The notes beneath the pieces were generated by a model. It worked only from the letters and a program-made list of their open reading frames with translations. It was not told where the DNA came from and made no database searches. Below, piece after piece: positions 11,835-23,984 of a DNA stretch of 64,000 nt. Positions within the stretch are counted from its first letter, which is position 1; every line of letters starts with the position of its first letter. Position numbers and translations under genes: made by a program. Source of the DNA: Hydractinia symbiolongicarpus (lineage: Eukaryota; Cnidaria; Hydrozoa; Anthoathecata; Hydractiniidae); NCBI RefSeq assembly GCF_029227915.1, contig NC_079878.1, forward strand, positions 14,384,001 to 14,448,000, read 5' to 3'.

Positions 11835-12187
11835 CTTTAAAATTAACCAAAGAACAAGTGACAAGTTATGACGCTAAAAAAAAAGCAATATGTTAAATAA
11901 TATATAAACAGTAATGAAGCTAGCTTTTCATGGCTATGCCACATCAAAGGAGATGGCTGTATGTATTGTGTATCCTTTTCTATAATCAAGCCTGGCCACG
12001 AATAGCACCACTTGTGGCTTTGACAGTTTTGACGGTTTAACAGGTGTAAATCTGACCTTTAATGATAGTCTGAAGAGATTCACAATAATGTTCGGGGCAA
12101 GTCTACTGAGTCTCTACAAATTGTGGATACTTAGATTTACCGATATAAGTAGTGTTGTTTGTCTTGCAAATAGCAACAATCTTGATA
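11835..12187. other. 5' flank of the zinc-finger gene
   Basis: Short interval holding the presumed promoter and 5' UTR of the minus-strand zinc-finger gene, before a SINE on the other side. No clear core promoter motif was identified. Confidence 0.3.
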
Positions 12188-12531
12188 ATGGCGCTGTAGA
12201 TTAGTGGTTATAGCTCTCTTACTCTGTGCGTGAGACTGGGGTTCGATTCCTCTTTACGACGATTTTACATGGGCGAGTGAATGTTACCATAGCCCTGGGT
12301 GACCCCAAGCCATGTGAGGGAAATTGGGGAAATGGTACACTGTGTGGGCCATTGGATGTTGCCAAGAGATGTTTAGTAGAGCGCGGGCCGTACTAATTGG
12401 GTCTCCGTAGCTCAAAATGAGCATTTAATACTCTAGGACTCTCCATCTAAGCCATGACCCCTCCTGGAAATAATAGACAGGGTATATCCCTCGATATTTG
12501 TGAGGCTAGCCATGTAAAATATGCACATCTA
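12188..12531 (+). repeat. tRNA-derived SINE, family 2 (plus copy)
   Basis: The head contains TAGATTAGTGG (A box-like) and GGTTCGATTCC (a good Pol III B box). A body of about 250 bases ends near ATATGCACATCT before CTAT repeats. A second copy of the same sequence lies inverted at 27783-28085 in OLA1 intron 1. Head, body and tail align over their whole length with scattered differences, so both are members of one SINE family. Confidence 0.75.
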
Positions 12532-12799
12532 TCTATCTCTTTGCACAGCTTTAAAATGAATCATGCATTCAACCTTTATGAAATGTTTGAATTATATTTT
12601 TATAGGCAGGAAAATGACAGCATATACAGAATAAATGAAGACACATTCTTGTTCTAGTTTTAATACATAGCTAGCTAAATAAAACTATGAATAACATAGA
12701 AAAGATTGTTGGCTACCCCCTACTTTTTGTTTAATGCTTTAAATATTTAGATTTTGTATTAGGTGGTTGGGTTTGCTGTAATATATTCTATCAATAAAA

Positions 12800-13000
12800 C
12801 ATTGGTAGCACAGGTGAGCGCATACAAGAACCCACCAGTGTTTAACAGCATAACAAAGCCTTATGATCAATATGTTGAAGAGGTGTGAGCTTGGAGTATT
12901 GTCACAGATTATGACAAGGACAATAAATGCATTGCACTTGCTCTGGCAGAGGAAGATCCAAGATACATGAAAAGGTATTAATCAAGTCAAAATAGAAAAC
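12800..13000 (+). pseudogene. Retrotransposon Gag fragment (Copia-like type)
   Basis: From about 12820 the frame gives FNSITKPYDQYVEEV, an in-frame stop, then a segment with AWSIVTDYDKDNKC and LALAEEDP. This matches the N-terminal Gag pattern of a retrotransposon type common in cnidarian genomes (from memory, not searched). The region to about 13600 is AT-rich with broken frames and may be its eroded continuation. It may belong to the same lineage as the pol fragment inside OLA1 intron 8. Confidence 0.45.
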
Positions 13001-14027
13001 CTAAATAGATCATGTTACCTCATCACAACCAGCGTCAGTCATAAATAAAGTGATGGAAATGTGGATAGGAGATGAACTGGGAAATCCTGAAAAATTATTA
13101 CATCCGTAAATATTTAGCAAGATGATAGCAACTTTAACAAGATTCAAACAAACGGTGATGTCCTGGTGCAGTGATTGGCCAAAAATTACAAAATTATTTT
13201 TGTACCTTATGGCAGGAATTATATGAGGGTGTCACAGTACAGAATTCTAAAGCTGGTAAAGAGTTTACTGTTCCAGATGATTCTAAGAATAAATCAATTA
13301 GTCAGGGACAAAGTTTTGAAAAACAACTCAATATAGTAATGAATCAAATGTTAGCTGATAACACCAGCAGTTGGACAAGACAATCAAACAGAGAATAATT
13401 TGGTGAAAGTCAAGCAGATTGGGTGTGGCAGAAAGATTAACAATGATCGGTCCACACATTCTGTACACTATCCATTTCCAAACACAAAAGACACAATATT
13501 GTTCAGACATCCAGATTAAGTGACTTGAAAAAAAGAGGAGGTTATTGGCAGAGAAGGCATAGCAACCAGGAAATACAAACCTTGGATTATTTTATAATCA
13601 TACAATGTACCCACTTGCATCAACTTGACTGAATTAAAATGGAAAAGACTGATAAAGAATTGAAATCACTTACACTATCCCAGTTAATTATCATAATGGA
13701 GATAAACTGGTAGTTTTGCTCATGTTAATTCTGGTGGCAGAAGTACAGTTCCTTGGCATTGTGGTTAGTATATATTAGGTTTACCTTAGTCATTGAGAAT
13801 GTCATGTAGAACCTTGCACAGTGGGGGTGATTTCTACCTAAGACCTGATCTCAAAGGTTGCCAGGGATACTAGTCTCACTTGCCTGTAAAGGAACTGGGC
13901 CCTACCCAGGCCTTGATTATTAATGGTTGCATATAAAAACCTAACACCCCACACTGCAACAGTTCTTCAGATTTATCTTACAGTTCAGGGCGTGTATAGA
14001 TGTGTTCACCATATTTTCTGATGCTCA

Positions 14028-14232
14028 TTGAGGTGCGCCTGATGCTCAGGACATCTCAATCAGCAGCAACTAAATAAGAAACATGCACCTGGCACTCAGG
14101 GCATGTCGTTGCACCTAACACTCAGGGCATCTCAATAAAAACACCAGTAATTAGCATGTGCCTGACGCACAGGGCATGTCGAAGGCCCTGACACTCAGGG
14201 CATCTCTCAAACACCTGACGCTTAGTGTATGA
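14028..14232 (+). repeat. Degenerate minisatellite, about 20-bp core, six units
   Basis: A core like CCTGACACTCAGGGCATCTC recurs about six times at uneven spacing (roughly 25-45 bases), with variants CTGATGCTCAGGACATCTC and CTGACGCACAGGGCATGTC. The spacing sequence between cores is unrelated, so this is a clustered motif rather than a strict tandem array. Confidence 0.6.
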
Positions 14233-14464
14233 ATAAATACATCATTATTTTCTAATACACCGCAGAAGAAAACACCATTTCTTTTCAGTGTCTTAGTCCC
14301 CTTCTCTTTGCTGCTAAGACATTTGGATCATTTAATTGCTTTGGGTTCCAGAATAATAACACAAATTGATAGAAACAACGTATTTCTATTGGAATGAGTA
14401 AATACAACGCGTTCAGTATGCGTAGACTATTTATGGAAAATTTTTTGGGGAATAGGTAGGAATG

Positions 14465-14466
<2 letters not shown>

Positions 14467-14504
<38 letters not shown>
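14467..14504 (+). repeat. (GATA)n microsatellite
   Basis: More than nine uninterrupted GATA units. This is an ordinary simple repeat. Confidence 0.95.
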
Positions 14505-15541
14505 GAATGACAAAAAATATTATACATTTGTTATCTCCCCACAACCATTACCCACCATTATTATTGTGCTTCGCTTTAAAAGGATAATGTATTCTCATGC
14601 ATATCTTTCAATTTTTACAATAAAATAGGCACCTTAAAAAAATTACCTACAGGGTGATTACGAGCCTTTAAAGCTTACCTCCCACTTTAAAAAAAGTAAT
14701 CGAAAATCAAATCAAAATATTGTACTAATTACGAAAAAAATGCTTTTATACTTTTTTCGATTTGTTCGCAAGATATTTGTCGTTAAAGTTGTAAAATATT
14801 AGCTGGAGGTAAAGCTTCGTGCCAGTCGCCATCTTGTGTCCCAATTGTAAATAAATCCCTTCGCAGAAGGGCTTGTGACGTCAACTTCCAGATGGTAATT
14901 TCGCTGACTCTGCTGTGGCCTAGGTTTTTATATATACAAAACGTTTTTTTTTTAATATTGTAACGGGTATACACTGAAGATGAGTTTTTAACAGGTATAT
15001 ACTAAAGATAAGTAAACACTTGTTTTTTACTCTCCTTGTTAAAACCGAGCTCCTGTGAAAAAGTTGTAGGCTTTCTTAGTTTTGAAGTTTTGGCCAGTAA
15101 AAAGTCTACAAAACCTGATAGTCAATCAAACTCTAGCTTGGAAAGCTGGTATAAGGATGAGAATGGAAGTGGAAGCAATAGCTTAGTAGTGAACCGTGGC
15201 CTTTTTCGCTATTCCGATGCCCTGAGAACGAGATTGGCTCTTTCCGACTTGTGTAGAATCTTACAGAAATGCCCACCACAGAGACGGGTCGCGTTGCCGG
15301 GAAGTATATTTTAAAGTAACAAAGAAGCTATTTATGGTTATCATAGCAAACCATGGCAGGCAACATTTTATTTTACTCTTTCATAGCCTATCCTTGCCCC
15401 TCCCCCTGCTCCCCCCACATTAATTGTGGCACTGTGATCCCTAACAGTTTCTGTTGGTTATAGAAGAGTTAGACTCGGAAAGCGTTTTTAATTTAGAAGA
15501 TTAGTAGAAAACTTCATTCTATGGATAGACTATTGGCAGGA
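14505..15541. other. Unassigned repeat-like sequence
   Basis: Contains a 92-codon plus-strand frame (15036-15314) and a short minus-strand frame (14783-14974). Neither shows a recognisable domain, so I do not call a gene. The sequence is somewhat more GC-balanced than its surroundings, which may mark transposon DNA. Confidence 0.3.
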
Positions 15542-15545
15542 TTAA

Positions 15546-17863
15546 AGGGATCCCAAGGTACTTTTACAAGTTGGACTCATCTGAAAGATTTGCATGAGGA
15601 ATGCTAAATAATATATTTACTTTTTTAAAAAACTTCATGTAACTCCAGACATAGCTTTTTAAATATTTATTTTTCTTGTGGCTCGACTGACATCTTGATT
15701 ATCTTCGACCTTCTTCTTCGTTAAAAATTTTCATTCTAGCTCCACTCTTTTTTAGTGGCACGTGACCCTGTTACGTATTATTTCAGTAGCGCTTTAATTA
15801 GTACTGACTGCATAGCCAGAACATATAACTTCGCGCAGCAAAGTGAAACAAAAGCTCTCTACGAACAATTATTTTTTTAAAAAAAAAAATTAAAATAATT
15901 CTGCATAAAGTTCTTTACGAGCAATTATTTTTTTAAAAAAAAATAGAAATAATTCTGCATATGTTCTCACATAGCTGAGCAACCAAACGAAAAATAAAAT
16001 GTGCATGATTATTATTTCAAAGGACTTTTTATTTAAGACGCAAGTTGTGCATGATTTTTATTTCAAAGGACTTTACTTGAGACGCAGGTTGTGAAAGTTA
16101 CTGATCATTCAACATGTCACGCATTTGTGTATGGTTTTTATTTCAAAAGGATATATTTTGGAAGGCAAATATAAGTAACAAAATACCAAGGTGTGACTAT
16201 AAGCCCATAAAAAGTTATAGAAAAAGTTAAAGGGGGGAGGGAGAGGGGGCTGCATCACCTCTCTCCCTCAAGCACCCCTCCCCCTCCAGCACGAATAGGA
16301 TTAAGGGTGGTTACAACCTTTGTAATTTAAGAGGACACTCGCATTTGCCGAGATAATTACTGACATATTTTTAAAAGATGTACCTTTGCGTTGGCAATTA
16401 TTTGACGTGGTAAGATCGCACATAAAAAGTCCCTAGGCCTTGTGCGATCAGATGTGTAAAAAATAGCCGAAGATATAACAACAGAAAAAAGTATTTGTTT
16501 TTCCACAGCATACATAGTTCGGTTGCCTCCTATGGGAATGCATGAACAACTAACTCTTAGCAAAAAACAATTTTTACGCTTCAACTGCATCATTAAAAAC
16601 AGTTTGTCACCAATGTAGTTTGATTAAATCATTGCAGAAAACGCTAAAATATATTTCATAAAATGTGGTTTTTCTGCGTTGAACTTTAATATTTACGCAA
16701 TTAACTATTATTATTTTATTTCTTATTTTTCTTTGCTTTTCTCCGGTAAAAATAATATTTTTTATTTAGGAGGTAGCTAAAACATTTTTTGTGTTTTGTT
16801 AAGTTTAAAAATTTAGAAGCGACCACAGTATTCTAATAAGTCCGAATATAGCAACAGCAGTTATTTGTTGATGCTAAAAATGGTGAATTATGAGGGTCTT
16901 GTTGTACATTAATGTATGATGTATGCTTTTAAAAGGTCTAATCATGGAGGTGAAGAGTAGCATTGATGTTAGACAGGAGACCTGTCTCTCTTTTCTGCTT
17001 TCGTGCTTCGATGTCTGTCCTACTTTTGAAACCCTGCTTATTTTAGCCTGCTATCGCAAAAGGGAAAAATGATGAGTTTAGTTTACTAGACTACATTGAT
17101 GTTTGCGCTACATATTGGAAGAATATCATAAAAACAAACTTTAATTAGACAATAAATTCTGCCTCTTACTGTATCATGGGATGAATTAAAGCAGTATTCT
17201 TTTTAATTGATTTTTTAATATTTTTTTTAAAAATATATCAATCTACTGAGTAACTTAGGCAACCTCGTCCCCAAAGATTGTTGAGAACAAGGTTGGCAAT
17301 ACTCACTTAAGCATCATACCCGCCCAGGTCGACAGGTTATAGATCAGTAATTTTTACAACCTGTTTGTTAAAATAAATTCTTTTAAATTTGAAATAAAAG
17401 AAATCATGCACACACCTGCTGCTAATTATATTATTTTTTGTGTTATTGCTTAGACCGCTAGAATATCATGTTGAATTATTTTTAAAAAAAACAAAAACAA
17501 ATCATTCGCACAGAGATCGATGTGGAAAATACGTTGGATTTTTTTTAACTTTGTTGTGACGGTATATTAATTGTTTTTGGCTATGAAAGTCATTAATAAT
17601 AGTGAGTAAAAGTCATTATTTTTGTGAGCGCTACTAAAATACTACGTAATAGGGTCACGTGCCACTAAAAAAGACTGGAGCTAGTGTGAAATTTTTAACG
17701 AACAAGAAGATCGAAGCGGCCATCAAGGCGCCATGAAAAACAAACATTTAAAAAACGATATCTAGGGTTCGTGAACTTTTAACAAAAAGTGAATATGTCA
17801 TTGGGAATTTTGTATGAAAATCTTTCAGGTAAGTCCAACTTGTAAAAGTACCTCAGGATCCCT
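15546..17863. mobile_element. Non-autonomous DNA transposon with ~240-bp terminal inverted repeats and TTAA flanks
   Basis: The left end (15546 to about 15793) and right end (about 17627 to 17863) are imperfect inverted copies over roughly 240 bases. Matching stretches include AGGGATCC at the extreme ends, GTACTTTTACAAGTTGGACT, TTTTTTAGTGGCACGTGACC and AGCGCT. TTAA flanks both ends exactly (15542-15545 and 17864-17867), the target-site duplication used by the piggyBac and Kolobok superfamilies. Ends starting TTAAAGGG resemble Kolobok/T2-type elements more than piggyBac, which usually starts CCC (family assignment inferred). The 1.8-kb interior has no transposase frame. It does hold two local direct repeats, units of about 64 bp near 15860-15960 and about 47 bp near 16000-16160. 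Confidence 0.8.
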
Positions 17864-17867
17864 TTAA

Positions 17868-19590
17868 TAATCACAACCATGCGGAAGTAAACATATAGAG
17901 GACGGGTGCAAGCTAAAACACAACCCTGGGCTTATTATAATAACAGTTCAAGCAGCCTTAATCTTAGGGCCTATTGCGTTCTTTGATGTGAGAATGAAAC
18001 TCGAAACGAAAAATAAATTAAAATAGATTATTATAAGAAAGAAAGAAAGAAAACAAAAAGAAAAAAGAAAGAAGAAACAACAATGCGCGCAGAACAAAAT
18101 AAAATCCCTTAAAAACCCTGCCTAGTGTACCACAATATATTAGAAAAGTTTTAGACGCAACACACAGAAGAAGTGCGAGCACCTATACCAGAATTGGCAC
18201 ATGGCCTAATGCAAAGACAAGTGGACAGAGATTTAGAATTGCCAAAGCCTTTTTTGCCACCGTTGATAAAAAAAATTCTGGTGAAAGCGTATCGACTAAG
18301 TTAATGAGTAAACGCAGCTCGTTGTTTCTTGCCTTATGGAAGACTGGCGAAGGAATGCTTTCCAGCGTTACTTCTCTTATTCTCATTGCAAAAAATCATA
18401 GCACGAAAACACATTTTATAATTATTAACAAAATTAATCTTAGTTGCAATAATTACTCTTCTTCTTTGTCCTCCGAGTTATCGTTTTACGGCAACATGTT
18501 CAGGAGACCTTTTTTTGCCATCCGGGAGATGACGTCAAACTTAGTTTAATCCGAAAAAAAAATTATCACAAAATGGCAGCTTTCGAGAAGGAAGCATGCT
18601 GTAAACACGAGAAAAGGTGGCTTTTTATTAGCTTTATTATTTTGAATTTCACTTTAATAAATGTTAAATTACAAATTTTCAACATCTTATAAACAGAATA
18701 AGATGAACTTTTTTTGAAGTGGGGGCTAGAGAAAGTAGAGAAATTGTTTTTCTAATGTTAAAGGCAGAGAAAGGAAATAAAATTGCCTAACAACGTATTT
18801 TGATGCAATATAATGCTAAAAAAGTTCATACCGTCTGGCCCTCACAGTCCTTGCTACCATTTTTGCCAGCGAATCGGGAACACGGATATGACCCGGCCTT
18901 CGTTTTTTGGCCCTGCTACGTGAGGTCGGCGGTCATTTTGGCCGTTGCTTTCATGATCCGGTGGTGTCTCCCTTTTGAAGTGACAGTCGAACTTCGCTAT
19001 ATCCGATAAATCCATTAATAATACATTCACGCTCCTTCCTGGCACCTTAGAATGGGACAACGGGGTACTTGACCGAAGTGCCACATGGAACCGGGTTGAA
19101 AGAGGCGCTGTGATGAGGCGGTGCAGGTCGTCGGTAAAATAACATTGGTATTTTGCAGAACAACTTATTCTGTGAAAGGTAGAAAATACCTTTGTACGAA
19201 GGTAAAAAGGTATACAAAACTTACCAAAAAAACCCAACGTAAAGACATGCTAATATTTTATTCCATATACTTCTTTCTTCAATTAGAACTATACTCGCAC
19301 AAGTAAAAAACTAAACACAACTCTTTCGTTCCAACTCTAATTCATTCTGTTCATTCTTTTTTGTTTTCATTCTTTAAAATATTTTACAAATTATTCAAAA
19401 CGAGGGTTCAACGAATTTTTGACCGTGGCCAAATATTCGACCTCCGCTGGTCGTTTTTTAGAGGTCTTATGGAAACGGTGGTTTCCTCCGACCATTCAAA
19501 CACCAACCACCGTGGTAATACATCGTCTCTTGAAGTGTTTCGTCGCGCTGTGCAACCGTCGAGAAAACGCAAAGTCAGGGGTTGAAACGA
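17868..19590. other. Unassigned sequence before the polymerase fossil
   Basis: No supported gene. Near 18979-19009 there is CAGTCGAACTTCGCTATATC, which resembles the terminal repeat of pogo/Tigger-type transposons, but I found no inverted partner. Several overlapping frames near 18850-19240 show no recognisable domain. Confidence 0.3.
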
Positions 19591-19599
19591 CCACTCAGG

Positions 19600-21260
19600 C
19601 AATGAAAGGCCGAGAAGAACGCCTCTGGACTTTATTATGCCACATCTGTATGAATCCATTCGACGACCCTGGAATAAATCGCAAGGTTCGAGACCACTGT
19701 CACTACACAGGTCTCTACGGAGGTGCGGTGCCCAACAACTGCAACCGGAATTGTAAGATCCACAAGCACATCCCTTTTATCTTCCACAATCTAAGCAGTT
19801 ACGATGCGCATCCGTTTATCAGAGAACAAGGAGAGAAATACAATACACAAGACAAAGGCTGTATCGCGGAGAACTCAGAGAAGTACATCAGCTTCAACGT
19901 AAAAGTCGATGTGCCGCTAGGAGGCATAAAAAACGAGGAAGGAGAGCAGGTGTTCAAGAAGATAAAGCTTATGTTTATCGATAGTTTTATATTTAGGCCA
20001 TCGAGTCTAGAGAAGCTTTCAAGTAACCCGACAGATGGACATAGCAGAAATCTTCGATGGTTCGTAAAGCATAAAGACACAAGGGGGTATACCCATGCGA
20101 GTATATGGATGAATGGGAACTCCTCAAAGAGACGGAGTTGCCTCTGAAGAAAGCGTTTTATAGCAAACTCAATATGAAAGGCTTCTCTCACGAAAACTAC
20201 GTTCCTGCCCAAAAATTATGGGAGTATTGTATGATGCCAGAGGGTCTTTAGTTTACGCTCGACGACTATCACGATAACTACCTTGCCACAGATGTACTAC
20301 TCCCTGCAGATGCATTTGAAAATTTCCGGGACGTTTGCACCGAGAACTATAAGCTGTACACTTCTACACTTCCCCAGACCTAGCCTAAAAAATGGCACTC
20401 AAACAGACAGGAGTCGAGCTTCTCACAGATCTTGACGTCTTATGTTTGAAAAGGGTATGGAATAATGCAAGAGGAATAACGTAGGCAGTACCCCTCTATG
20501 CCAAGGCCAACAACAAGTATAAGGGTGATCAGTATGCTCCAGACGAAAAATTCTCGTCCCTGCAGTGCCTCGATGGAAACAACCTCTATGGCTGGGCCAT
20601 GACTCAGAAACTACTAACACATGGTTTTAAATGGGTACTTTAAGGGTGGAACCCGCTTCAGCAATCATCTCATGGACGTAAAGATGGGAAAAACAGGGGT
20701 CAAAATACTGAAGCTTGTGTATTTTGGGCAATCGATCCTAGTTCTCTCCAAGCAGATCATACGACTAAATGCAGCCAAAATGTGATAGTAAGCTAGAACT
20801 CTGCTATATAGATACAGACAGCTTTGTCCACATTCGAATGGAGGACTTCTGCAGGAATATAGCTGCAGATGTAGGGACACGCTTTAATACAAGCGCATTT
20901 AGAAAGAAGACGCAAGGCCACTTCTTATTGGAAAAACAAAAAGGCATAAACGAATAAAGGAAAAATCATTACAAAGTGCATTACAAAAGTATGAACCTAC
21001 AAAAGTCTCTCGGAGATAAAAAAAAACGAATAGCAAAGGGTGTAAAGAAATGCCTCACGGAGAAGTCTATTACATTCAAAGACTACAAGCGATGCTTAGA
21101 GGAAGGTATTAATGTACACGCGAGATCATCCTCATCCAGCAGAAAAGTCATCAGGTCTACACCCTAAAAGGGAACAAAATCGCGCTAAAACGAACTGCTG
21201 ACAAGAAGCTCGTACAGCCAGATCAGATTAGAACACCAAGGAAAAACCTAAAGACAAACG
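19600..21260 (+). pseudogene. Decayed family B DNA polymerase of a Polinton/adintovirus-like element
   Basis: Protein-primed-type family B polymerase, broken by several stops and frameshifts and clearly non-functional. In order I can see a zinc/endonuclease VII-like segment with CHICMNPFDDP and DHCHYTG near 19640-19710; FHNLSSYDAH of the exonuclease region near 19780; a KLWEY...DVLL region near 20210-20310; a DGNNLYGWAM motif near 20573-20602; and the catalytic YIDTDSF motif near 20803-20823. A C-terminal segment resembling the family's end lies near 21130-21260. The DHCHYTG plus FHNLS arrangement is typical of polymerases in Polintons and related viral elements of cnidarians (family knowledge). 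It sits head-to-head in block with an ATPase and an HNH gene on the other strand, supporting one old insertion. Confidence 0.75.
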
Positions 21261-23389
21261 TCAGGCGGTAACAAAGGCCCTGCGTCAAGGTAAAACACAC
21301 CTTGAAGAAGTGTAACGAAGGTTTCGTAGACAGGGCGCTGATAAAGCGATAAATTTTGTTCAGCGGGAGCTACGCGATAAAGGAGAAAAACGGCTCAAGC
21401 CCTCTCTTTACATGTAGTAAGCATGTATGCAAATCTAGTAGGAAAAATTGTTCAACTTGATAGCGCTGAAGGTCTTAGAAAATATATCAAGACAAACCAT
21501 ATCATCAAGGGGAATCCTTGTGTACAACACATACCTTCAACAATACTTAGTTGTCCATGAGGAAGTAAGGTGTCAAGGGGTTAGATGAAGAATAAAAAGA
21601 TGGGGAATTATCTATCAAAAGTACATAAAGGATCTTATGAAAAGTATGCGAGAAACCTTGCAAGCTGGAGGTCTATGTTTCACTATAGAATTACACCTGG
21701 TTTTACGTTTCTAGGTAGCCATGATATAAATATTTATAGAAAGGTCATTCTAATTTCACCTACAGCTCGATTTCACCTCACGTATGCGAGTTGAAGCTGG
21801 GTAAAGAGTGTTTGAAGTATGGATAAATGAAGGGTCTACCTCCATTAAATAAATAGCGACAGTACTCAACAAAGTGAAGAACAGCGGGTTATTACAAAGC
21901 CAGTGAAGCATCCAAGGAAAGTAGCACAGGGCTACAAGTTAGCGGCACTGAGGAAGAATGGGAAGAAAGATCCGATTCAGCAAAAAGGCACTGTAGAATA
22001 AGCAGTCAAGACCTCTTCTGGGGTCAGTTAAATACAGCACTCGCGATAGTAGGCATTCTTTGGTACGCGCAATCAACAGCGAAGTCGACACCAACGCGTA
22101 CCAAGGTTCCAGATGCGGATTCGAAGCCTGTCGTAACTACGTCGGCTCCCTGGTGTATTAAACCTGATGATTTATCAGGCTTTTGCATGGATTAAGTATA
22201 ATATAAAATGACAACTGTCACGCCCGATGAGAAAGATAATTGAAATGCTACAGGAGACACAGGTAGACCTGGAATTTACCTTCAGATATGTCCTAGTGGG
22301 GAAGAAAATTTAAAAAAATCTTTGATATTATAAAGGCGTCAGTAGAACGCACAAAACGTCATCACAGTTAAAAAAACGCATTTGTCCATCTGCGATCCCC
22401 CAGGTTGTCTATACAAACTTTTCATGGACGGAATACGCGATGCTTTGAGGTGGGATAGGGAGATAGCTTTGCGAACTATCTCGGGTGCGAGATAGCGGCA
22501 ATTAATGCACTTGAATTTTTGGGATTAAATCTGCACTGGACGAAAGGCTATCAACCTACTCTCTGCAGAAAGAAAGTAGTCGCGAAAGAAAGTGACACAC
22601 AGGGTATCTCGTAAGCTACTCTGGCTTCGGCATATTCGCGGCCCTTAAAAGATCGACTACCGTAACTTCAACGTAACAAAGGCACACGAAATGCACCAAT
22701 TTGATCTACTGTACGTGCCACACTATAAATTACAGCAACACTTAAATATAACTTCACCGGCATCGACGTTGCTTTTAGGTTCAATTGGAAAATAAAAAAA
22801 AGCAAATTAAATGACGTAATGTTTTGCGATGCGCGATCATATCCCACAACATACCAACTTTCTTTTTTCGCGCGCGAAGCTATTGTATTTCGGTCAGGAA
22901 AATTATGGTCCAGGTCTTCGTCACATTTTTTCAAAGTTCAGGAAGAAGTGAAGGGCAAGTAAAGACGTGTTAGCATTGACAAAGATTTGTTGTCGACATA
23001 AAAAGAAACTAGGTGTATCAGGATATTTTAACATAAGCTTGCGATCTTTAAAAAATCTTCCAAAAGAAAAATTTACCCTCCTCTGGGACAGTACTTTGAA
23101 CCTCAAAAAACGTTTTTTTTGAGGTTCAAAGTTCAGGTTTTGAAAACCCCCGAAAAATGTGTATTTTACAGAACCCCAGCCTACTTCGTCGAGGACTCCT
23201 GTGCGCGAACAAGTTGCGTAGATAATCATAGATATCCATAAAGCAGGGCCTCTACGCTATTCCAAGACTTTCCAATGTGATAACTGGTCTGAGTACAAGT
23301 CAGATGTGACAAAGCTACTAGAAGGCAACGGTGTAGAGAGAGGTATAAACATTTCGCTCGAGCCGTCTATCGAGTGTATGAACGCCTAG
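21261..23389. other. Interior of the Polinton-like fossil, small eroded frames
   Basis: Between the polymerase and the minus-strand genes I see no capsid-like or integrase-like frame. One 57-codon open stretch at 22022-22195 lacks a start codon. It encodes a hydrophobic segment (ALAIVGILWY) followed by a Pro/Thr-rich region ending CIKPDDLSGFCMD, and could be a remnant of a small membrane protein of the element. A perfect hairpin lies at 23093-23132. The rest has no recognisable product. Confidence 0.35.
23093..23132. repeat. Perfect 18-bp inverted repeat (hairpin) with 4-base loop
   Basis: ACTTTGAACCTCAAAAAA at 23093-23110 is exactly complementary to 23115-23132, separated by four bases. It lies inside the degenerate Polinton-like block. 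It may be the centre of a collapsed inverted duplication or a tiny palindromic insertion. Confidence 0.8.
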
Positions 23390-23890
23390 GATGTTGCCTA
23401 TTTTGTCCAAGTCTGCTAGATCCAATAGTCCTAATTCTTTGATCAATTCGTCACGGATAACACCGTATTATTTCCTGCGTCTACTAGCAATATGTAGCCT
23501 CAGCTCAAATCTTTCGTAGTATGACCCATTTCGAAACCTAAATTCGTTGCATTCTGGTTCTCGTACTATTATATCAGGGTACCTCACTCTTAGACGTCGG
23601 ATCATGTAGTGGTTGTGTCTCCTACCTCTCCGTGCCCGTGAGGATCATTCTTATCAACAACATACAAGACAGTGTCTATGGGAATTCGATATGGAACATT
23701 TCGTTGTTGCAGATGTTCTATTTCATTATCCTTCTCATTAAGCTCTTGGCGCAACTCGGCATCCTGATCTCTTTTTTAGTTCGAAGGTCATCCCCAAGCA
23801 TCTTGATGGCTTTCTGCTGCTCACCGTTTACCTAACGAAGTTCTTTAACCTCGTTCTCCAGCATACGCTGTCACTGGCTATAGCGATACA
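23390..23890 (-). pseudogene. Eroded viral-type coiled-coil protein with possible DUF3627-like C-terminus
   Basis: On the minus strand a Glu/Lys/Gln-rich stretch (MLENEVKELR, then NEKDNEIEHLQQRN after a frame change) predicts a coiled coil. It leads to VPYRIPIDTVLYVVD and, in another frame, to HNHYMIRRLRVRYPD. An Arg-rich helix followed by RYPD recalls the C-terminal domain of some KilA-N/Bro-type genes of large DNA viruses. At least two frameshifts and several stops break it. Assignment rests on weak resemblance plus its place beside the ATPase. Confidence 0.35.
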
Positions 23891-23984
23891 CAATAATAGT
23901 ACAAGCATCATATTTTTATACTCTACTCTAGGATGCTGTAGCCCCTTGGATGTTCAAGCCTTACGGTTAAGCAAGCGGTATTAA

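Noticed and set aside
11832-11864. Longer start for the zinc-finger protein at 11864
   Set aside because: The codon there is TTG, not ATG; the first ATG is at 11834.
15036-15314. 92-codon plus-strand frame
   Set aside because: No recognisable domain, no clear splice context, and it lies in repeat-rich DNA.
18979-19009. pogo/Tigger-like terminal repeat
   Set aside because: Only one end is visible and no inverted partner or TA duplication was found, so it is noted but not called.
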